A stretch of DNA of 64,000 bases, from contig NC_071331.1 in assembly GCF_010183535.1 (NCBI RefSeq), positions 17,112,001 to 17,176,000 of the forward strand, written 5' to 3'. Below the pieces are notes generated by a model. The model was given only the letters and a program-made list of their open reading frames with translations. It did no database searches and was not told where the DNA came from. Positions within the stretch are counted from its first letter, which is position 1; each line of letters opens with the position of its first letter. Shown one piece after another: positions 58,179 to 64,000 of the stretch. The translations under genes were made by a program, and so were the position numbers. The stretch comes from Caenorhabditis remanei. Lineage: Eukaryota > Nematoda > Chromadorea > Rhabditida > Rhabditidae.

Positions 58179-59688
58179 TTACTTCAACTCGTTTTCCAGT
58201 CTAATCATTTCGTTCGCATCCTCAATGGCCTCTTGAACTATACAATATAGTATTAAACATACGAATAAAACCATCAAAATCCCAATAAGATTCAGACAAA
58301 TATAGCCGATTGTACTCCAGTTGGTGTCTTGAATGAGACATTCATCACAGCATTCCGGGCATTCAGTACAGCAGCCATTCGAGTAAAGTACCGTGCAATT
58401 CTTGCGGTCAATCTGAAAATAATTTAAATTATTATATGATTTAATATTTAGAAAACAAACTATATTGTAAGCCCACGATTTATGATGATAGTCATAAGTG
58501 AGTTCAGAACAAGTTTCAGCCTGTTTCAGAGTCCTCTCTTTAACTTTTGGAACTTCTTTTGTCTCTCCGTAGACTCGAATCGAATGAGCACAGGTTTTCA
58601 TGACATTTCCATGATTTTGACGGAAATGAAATTGAACTTTCCCAATGGAATAATGATTTTTATTGAATGGAATTGAGCAGAATTGTTCTTGTTCGTTGTC
58701 TATAGTTGCTTTATATTCACAATTCGAGACAAGTGGTTCTAGATTGTTACAGTAGTAATCGAGACAAGCCTGTGTTAAAATCAATTAAATACTCACTAGA
58801 TAATGAATAAACTCACAAGTACATCATATCTCCTCGGTGCACCATCTGGAACTATTCCTGACCATTTCGAGTGTTGATAAGACACTGAAATTGGTCTGAT
58901 ATACTTTGCCAAATCAATAGTCAGAATTGGATTCTCCTCATTTGAACACCATGCTTTATCTGATGGTGGATCAGATCTATCAATCAATACATAACCACTT
59001 TGATCTCTTCCAAACAATGGATTATTGTCTGAATTGGATGATCGACTCGAATCAACTGTTGCTCCGAGAATAAGACTTGCTGCATTCATCCGGAATACTG
59101 AATTATTTGGAGATGAATTATCTTGAGTTGGGACAAATTGTTTCGGATATTCTTTCGATTTCTGATTTATCTCAATCGATGGATTTTTGATATCTTTTAT
59201 CACTTCTTCCACTTCTTCAACTAATTCTTCGAATTTCTTATTTCCTTCATCCAGATTCATTGTGTCGGTTGGTTTCGAAGCTGTATTAGATTCAATATCT
59301 ATTTTGAAATTTCGGAATTCCGATTGAATACTTGAAATCTGAAATCAACTCAATCATACATCTATTTCTGCTTGATATTCCATTACCAATTCAAGAGTTT
59401 TATCGTTCTGAGATGAAATATGGTATTGTTTCCATAGAATCAAAACGAGACAAATCGAAAACAACAATTCCAGAATCATGTAATGACGAAGTTTATTTCT
59501 GATCCATTCATACCTGAATACTCTTTGTTTTTTTCAAATTTGAAATAATTCCAGACTTACCATATTTCTTTTTTTGTTGTCGATTCTTCGATTTGAAATC
59601 TATCTTTCTGAAGTTTGAAAGTGACATTTGAAGATACTTCTGAGCCATATGCTGACTCGGAATTTCTTCCAATTGATGTTTTATCCAT
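58179..59688 (-). CDS. SUN-domain membrane protein, copy 1, 439 aa
   Basis: Five exons (59561-59688, 59387-59513, 58817-59338, 58461-58769, 58179-58412) join in phase to 1320 nt. Residues 1-45 are polar. A membrane segment lies at about 55-72 (YMILELLFSICLVLILW). A charged linker (EELVEEVEEVIKDIK) follows, then a SUN (Sad1/UNC-84) domain at about 165-340: DQSGYVLIDRSDPPSDKAWC, PILTIDLAKYIRPISVSYQH, VPDGAPRRYDVL, and VQFHFRQNHGNVMKTCAHSIRVYGE. SUN proteins normally sit in the inner nuclear membrane and bind KASH proteins through the lumenal SUN domain. Here the domain is followed by CCTECPECCDEC and a second membrane segment (YICLNLIGILMVLFVCLIL), which is atypical. It is one of three tandem paralogs with the same exon plan, nearly identical to copy 3 in exons 3 and 4. 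Confidence 0.82.
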
Positions 59689-59822
59689 TTTCAGTTTTGA
59701 TTCATTTGAAAAATATCTGTTTAAAAAATTGAGATTAATACTTTAGTGAAGAAAAAATTTTCAAATCAAATAAAAACTAAGTTGAAAAACAACAGAATCA
59801 TTGAAAATGCTCCATTGATTAT

Positions 59823-60047
59823 TCACAGTTTGTTTAGCTCTTGAGCAGGAAGAAAGAGTCTTCTCCGTTCACGAGGGACCATTTGAATACCGACTACTGT
59901 CGGATGGAGCATGTTTGCATATTTCTCCGCGTCTCTTCTTATTGTACGATCTCTCAATGAAATTCTGGGATCCTCGTCAAGATTCCCTGAGGTATGAAAT
60001 AGATCCATTGAAAAGAAATGTGCATGGGATTTTAGTATGGTTTTCAT
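59823..60047 (-). CDS. Small ORF between SUN genes, 74 aa or part of a larger gene
   Basis: An open frame of about 93 codons ends at 59823. The first ATG is at 60047 (MKTILKSHAHFFSMDLFHTS), but the sequence upstream of it (KTVPFQEPFHVY) looks equally protein-like. It could be an exon entered through a weak acceptor (GATCAG) at about 60081. The C-terminal part is basic (VPRERRRLFLPAQELNKL). It resembles neither SUN neighbour and may be a decayed or novel gene. Confidence 0.35.
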   Translation of the reverse strand: MKTILKSHAHFFSMDLFHTSGNLDEDPRISLRDRTIRRDAEKYANMLHPTVVGIQMVPRERRRLFLPAQELNKL

Positions 60048-60495
60048 ATAGACATGAAAGGGTTCTTGAAATGGAACAGTCTTCTGATCAATGAAGTTTT
60101 TCAATTCAGAGAATCATCACTATCTCCATTCCGAACCTCCAACTTCTGCGTGAACCAATTAAAATGTTGAAAAAGGTTGGCGTAATTTATCAATGAAATT
60201 TCAGTAAAATATTAGAAAAAATTATTTTTTAAACGATTATTTCTCTTGTCGGAGGATTCCAATAGAAAAGTTGTCAACTACTAAAATGAAGATCTAGGGT
60301 TGTTCCATTAATACTGTAAAAACTGCAAATCTTACCATTTCCAATTTCCAGATTGTACCTACTGGTTTTTATTTTACAACTTTGGACTATTTGATTTTTA
60401 AATTTCATTCATTGACATTCGATAAGAACGAGATTCAATTTGTACTAAATTTGAAAATGTGAGGTAGAAAAAGAATACAATAAGAGAAGATGAAC

Positions 60496-61936
60496 TCAGG
60501 CATTTACAGAGTTCCTTTTTATCATTCGTAGGCATTCTACAACTACCGCAATAATGAAAATTACAACAAATAAAATAAAAAGGAGACCAAAAACAATTTG
60601 TGCAAAATAGAAAGAATTAAAATCTTTCATTTTGCAATCTGAGCAGCATTCAGGACAGTCGGAGCAACATTCCATCGAATACAATTGGGTACAATTCTTC
60701 TCTTGCTGAAATTCGTGTTTGTTTTTACATTCTCATTATATTCCAAACGTAATTCAGTCAAATAAAAAGTGAACTGACCCAACTATAAACCAGAGAAGAG
60801 TGCTTATGATTCCATGCCAGTTCCTCGCATTTCTTTTTATCTTCCAATTTTTTCTGTTCAGTTCTGAATAAGTTTCTCCGAATTCCAAAGACTCGAATGG
60901 AGTAAATACAAGTCTTTTCTACATTTCCATGGTTTTCCAGGAAAAGAAATTGCACTTTTCTGACTGGAGGAGCAACAGAATCCGAAGATATTCGACACAT
61001 TTGTTCTTGGATATACTGGCCATTAACTGATTTTTCATATTCACAGTTAGTTGCAAGAGGCTCCAAATTTTCACATTTCGAGTCGAGACAAGCCTGGAAA
61101 ACATATAAAATTTCAACAGAGAAGAATCATTTGAAATCCGTACCAGAACATTATATTTCTTTGGTGCACCATCTGGAAAAACTCCATTCCATTTTGAATG
61201 TTGATAAGAGACATACATTATTTCAGTATTCTTTACCAAATCGATTGTGAGAACTGGTTTTTCTTCGTCCGAGCACCAAGATTTATTCGGTGGAAGTTCT
61301 TCTCGATCCAACAGAATATATCCACTTTGATCACGGGTAAATGGATAGAAAAAGTTGTTGAAAAATCCATCTTCGGATGAAACAGAAGAAGAAGAAAGGC
61401 CTAAATCCACTGAGGCGCCCATCAGAATATTGGCTGCATTCATTTCGAAACGAGAGTAATTCAATGAATTTATTGGAAACGAGTTTGATTTCTCAATCAA
61501 TTTTTCGCTTGTTTTGACTTCTACTGGTCTAATCGATTCTTCTTGGATGCTCTTGAGCATTTCATTCCTCTCTGGTTTCGGAACAGAATTCGTTTTCAGT
61601 AGTTCATATATCTCATCAAGCCGCTTGCCCAAATTATCTATATGTATTTCTAACTTTGCATTCTGAAAATGAGAAATATGAATCCAAATTGAAGTAATAA
61701 AGTATACTTACCAATTCCATATTTCGTGAGGACAAATCATGATAATTCGATAGGGAAAAGAATAGTATAATTATTATAATTCCTTCTAAAACCATATAAT
61801 ATCGTAATCGATATTCTAACCATTGATACCTGAGAATATAAATTTTCCGTATTTAATACGAATAAAGAGGTTCTTACCATATTCCCGGTGCATTTTTTGT
61901 ATTATTTTCTTCTTCTTCGATATTCAATCGATTCAT
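60496..61936 (-). CDS. SUN-domain membrane protein, copy 2, 406 aa
   Basis: Five exons (61878-61936, 61712-61829, 61144-61662, 60779-61093, 60496-60705) join in phase to 1221 nt. Boundaries and phases mirror copy 1. The N-terminus is short (MNRLNIEEEENNTKNAPGIW), followed by a membrane segment (MVLEGIIIIILFFSLS). The SUN domain carries DQSGYILLDREELPPNKSWC, PVLTIDLVKNTEIMYVSYQH, FPDGAPKKYNVL and VQFLFLENHGNVEKTCIYSI. The Cys cluster CCSDCPECCSDC and a second membrane segment (FGLLFILFVVIFIIAVVVE) follow. It is clearly diverged from copies 1 and 3, so it is the older branch. The donor after exon 4 is GTCAGT, slightly unusual. Confidence 0.82.
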
Positions 61937-62898
61937 TTTGAAAACGAATGAGGAAGATTAAAGAAGATCTGATAACATGTGGAAAACTGAAATGAGTATG
62001 GTATCGTAAAACAAAACTTAATTTCAAATTTTTAATCCATTGAACTGGAAAATGAAACTAGAATCGAAAGACATTTAAATATTCTCACATGGCCCCGAAA
62101 GGCTACTATTTCTTCTTTTCTTTGGGTCTCTTCGTAGCGTCTGTCAGGAGAGAGAGAAAGAGAGAAATATGCATACGGCACCAAGTCTAGGCCAAACTTT
62201 AGGTCCACACAAGTCTAGGCACGGGTTTTCAACAAGTCTAAGCTCAACCTTACCAAGCAGCAAAGGAGTTCACAGAGTGCCACCAAGTTTTGGCCCATAT
62301 TTGAACATTTTTCTGTAGCATGTTTCCATGTAGTATTTTTTCAAAAATCTAAGAAAACTTCCTGTAAATACAGAGAAAGAGAACGGAAGCTTTAAAAGTT
62401 AAAAGATATTCAAATTCTGCGACCACGAATCAGACTGCTCACAAGTCTTTCACAAACCTTCCAAAAGTTTAGAATTTACTTTACGAAACTCTTGTGGAAG
62501 ACTCGTGCAAGACTTAGCGACCACCACCGAGTATACATACGAGATGATAAATTGTCAATTCAAGATGTGTACTATCATTCAGTTCAAGTTTGTACCAACC
62601 CAATACAGAAATTTTTGATTTGGAACAGCACCAAAATTAATACTCTCTTATCGTTTTTCCTGTAATGTCGCAATATGTTTCAGAATTTATTGGAAGCGAT
62701 GAGGAATGTACATATAAGAACATACAAGTAACATCATAATATCTTCGGATTTTATTCTGAAATGATTGAATGCTAAAAGAGTTTTACTTGCTTACAAAAT
62801 AAACTTTCAACCAATGGCCAAATTCCGATTTAATACAAATTAGTGTTTCACAGTATTCGTTTTGTTTTCTGAGCTGTTACTCTTAAAACTTAGGTAGA
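61937..62898. other. Intergenic with short degenerate CAAGTCTAGGC repeats
   Basis: CAAGTCTAGGC occurs at 62182-62192 and 62210-62220, with a one-base variant at 62233-62243 and weaker CCAAGTTTTGGC-like and CAAGTCTTTC words to about 62470. This looks like a decaying minisatellite. No gene is seen; the upstream part should contain the promoter of SUN copy 2. Confidence 0.55.
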
Positions 62899-64000
62899 TT
62901 ATTTTCGTTTGCTGAACGAAATTTCTATTATTATTGCTATAAGGGTAAAAATAACAGTGATTAAAATGACAGAAAAGATTATAAGTAAGATGGAGAAAAC
63001 AATTGTTTCAATGTTGGTGTCTTGAATGAGACATTCATTACAGCATTCCGGACATTCAGTGCAGCAGTCATTCGAGTAAAGTACCGTGCAATTCTTGTAG
63101 TCAAACTGGAAACAATTTCAATTATTATATGATTTAATATTTAGAAAACAAACCATATTGTAAGTCCACGATTTATGATGATAGTCATAAGTGAGTTCAG
63201 AACAAGTTTCAGCCTGTTTCAGAGTCCTCTCTTTAACTTTCGGAACTTCTTTTGTCTCTCCGTAGACTCGAATCGAATGAGCACAAGTTTTCATGACATT
63301 TCCATGATTTTGACGAAAATGAAATTGAATTTTTCCAATTGAAGAATGATTTTTATTGAATGGAATTGAGCAGAATTGTTCTTTTTTGTTGTCACTAGTT
63401 GCTTTATATTCACAATTTGTGGCAAGTGGTTCTAGATTGTTACAGTAGTAATCGAGACAAGCCTGTGTTAAAATCAATTAAATACTCACTAGATAATGAA
63501 TAAACTCACAAGTACATCATATCTCCTCGGTGCACCATCTGGAACTATTCCTGACCCTTTCGAGTGTTGATAAGACACTGAAATTGGTCTGATATACTTT
63601 GCCAAATCAATAGTCAGAATTGGATTCTCCTCATTTGAACACCATGCTTTATCTGATGGTGGATCAGATCTATCAATCAATACATAACCACTTTGATCTC
63701 TTCCAAAAAATGGATTATTGTCTGAATTGGATGATCGACTCGAATCAACTGTTGCTCCGAGAATAAGACTTGCTGCATTCATTTGGAATACTGAATTATT
63801 TGGAGATGAATTCACTTCATTTGGGATGACTTGTTTCGGATATTCTTTTGATTTCTGATTTATCTCAATCGATGGATTCTTGATATCTTTGATCACTTCT
63901 TCAACTAATTCTTCTAATTTCTTATTTCCAGTGTTGTCATTGGAATCGGTTCGTTTGGAAGCTCGATTAGATTCAATATCTAGTTTGAAGTTTCGGAATT
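62899..64000 (-). CDS. SUN-domain membrane protein, copy 3, 5' end off the window
   Basis: Visible exons are 62899-63105, 63154-63462 and 63510 to beyond 64000. The SUN domain and the intron between exons 4 and 5 are almost identical to copy 1 (for example VQFHFRQNHGNV becomes IQFHFRQNHGNV). The Cys cluster is CCTECPECCNEC. After CLIQDTN the tail changes abruptly to an unrelated hydrophobic segment (TIVFSILLIIFSVILITVIF) ending SFSKRK. Exon 3 lacks a four-residue repeat present in copy 1 (EEVE). By comparison with copy 1, exon 3 should begin just beyond position 64000, with two further 5' exons missing. Confidence 0.8.

Overview
The window is nuclear DNA of a Caenorhabditis-type nematode. Genes are split by many short (about 45-55 bp) introns with TTTTCAG-type 3' splice sites. 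Several start codons sit just downstream of an unpaired TTTCAG, as expected for spliced-leader trans-splicing, and the noncoding DNA is AT-rich. The recognisable genes (a SAX-7/L1CAM-type adhesion receptor, an HNF4-like receptor matching NHR-31, dynactin p62/DNC-4 and Elongator subunit ELP4) recall, from memory, a block of C. elegans chromosome IV. That synteny is inferred, not checked.

Layout. 1-5.6 kb: the 5' end of a minus-strand L1CAM-type gene (signal peptide and first two Ig domains), with the rest off the left edge. 7.0-8.3 kb: a plus-strand gene for an Arg/Ser/Glu-rich protein of unknown function. 8.3-17.8 kb: gene-poor DNA with a C16 tract, a foldback element and a perfect hairpin. 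18.2-20.9 kb: a minus-strand divergent nuclear hormone receptor in nine exons, with three weak small ORFs within about 3 kb on either side. 25.17-33.68 kb: a complete LTR retrotransposon with identical 611-bp LTRs, a 5-bp target duplication and a tRNA-Gly-like primer site, but only a BEL/Pao-like gag and no pol. 33.7-42.6 kb: gene-poor DNA. 42.6-47.5 kb: an nhr-31-like receptor. From 48.9 kb the window is gene-dense: dnc-4 (+), then on the minus strand elpc-4, a small mitochondrial-type membrane protein and a secreted Cys-rich plus PEBP-domain protein, then two plus-strand genes of unknown function, then a tandem array of three SUN-domain genes (minus) that runs off the right edge.

The most unusual items are: (1) the gag-only LTR element, whose 7.3-kb interior has no usable pol and carries two heptamers, CGAAGAG and CCCCAGC, repeated about 22 and 13 times on one strand and read in different frames; (2) the three SUN-domain paralogs, which carry a conserved C-x2-C-P-x-C-C-x2-C cluster and a second membrane segment after the SUN domain, with an abrupt divergence of their C-terminal tails that suggests gene conversion or exon patching; (3) spacing between the small membrane-protein gene and elpc-4 that fits an SL2-type operon.

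Exon structures were derived by hand from splice signals and reading-frame continuity. Where total coding lengths divide by three with all phases consistent, this is treated as good support. No database search was possible.
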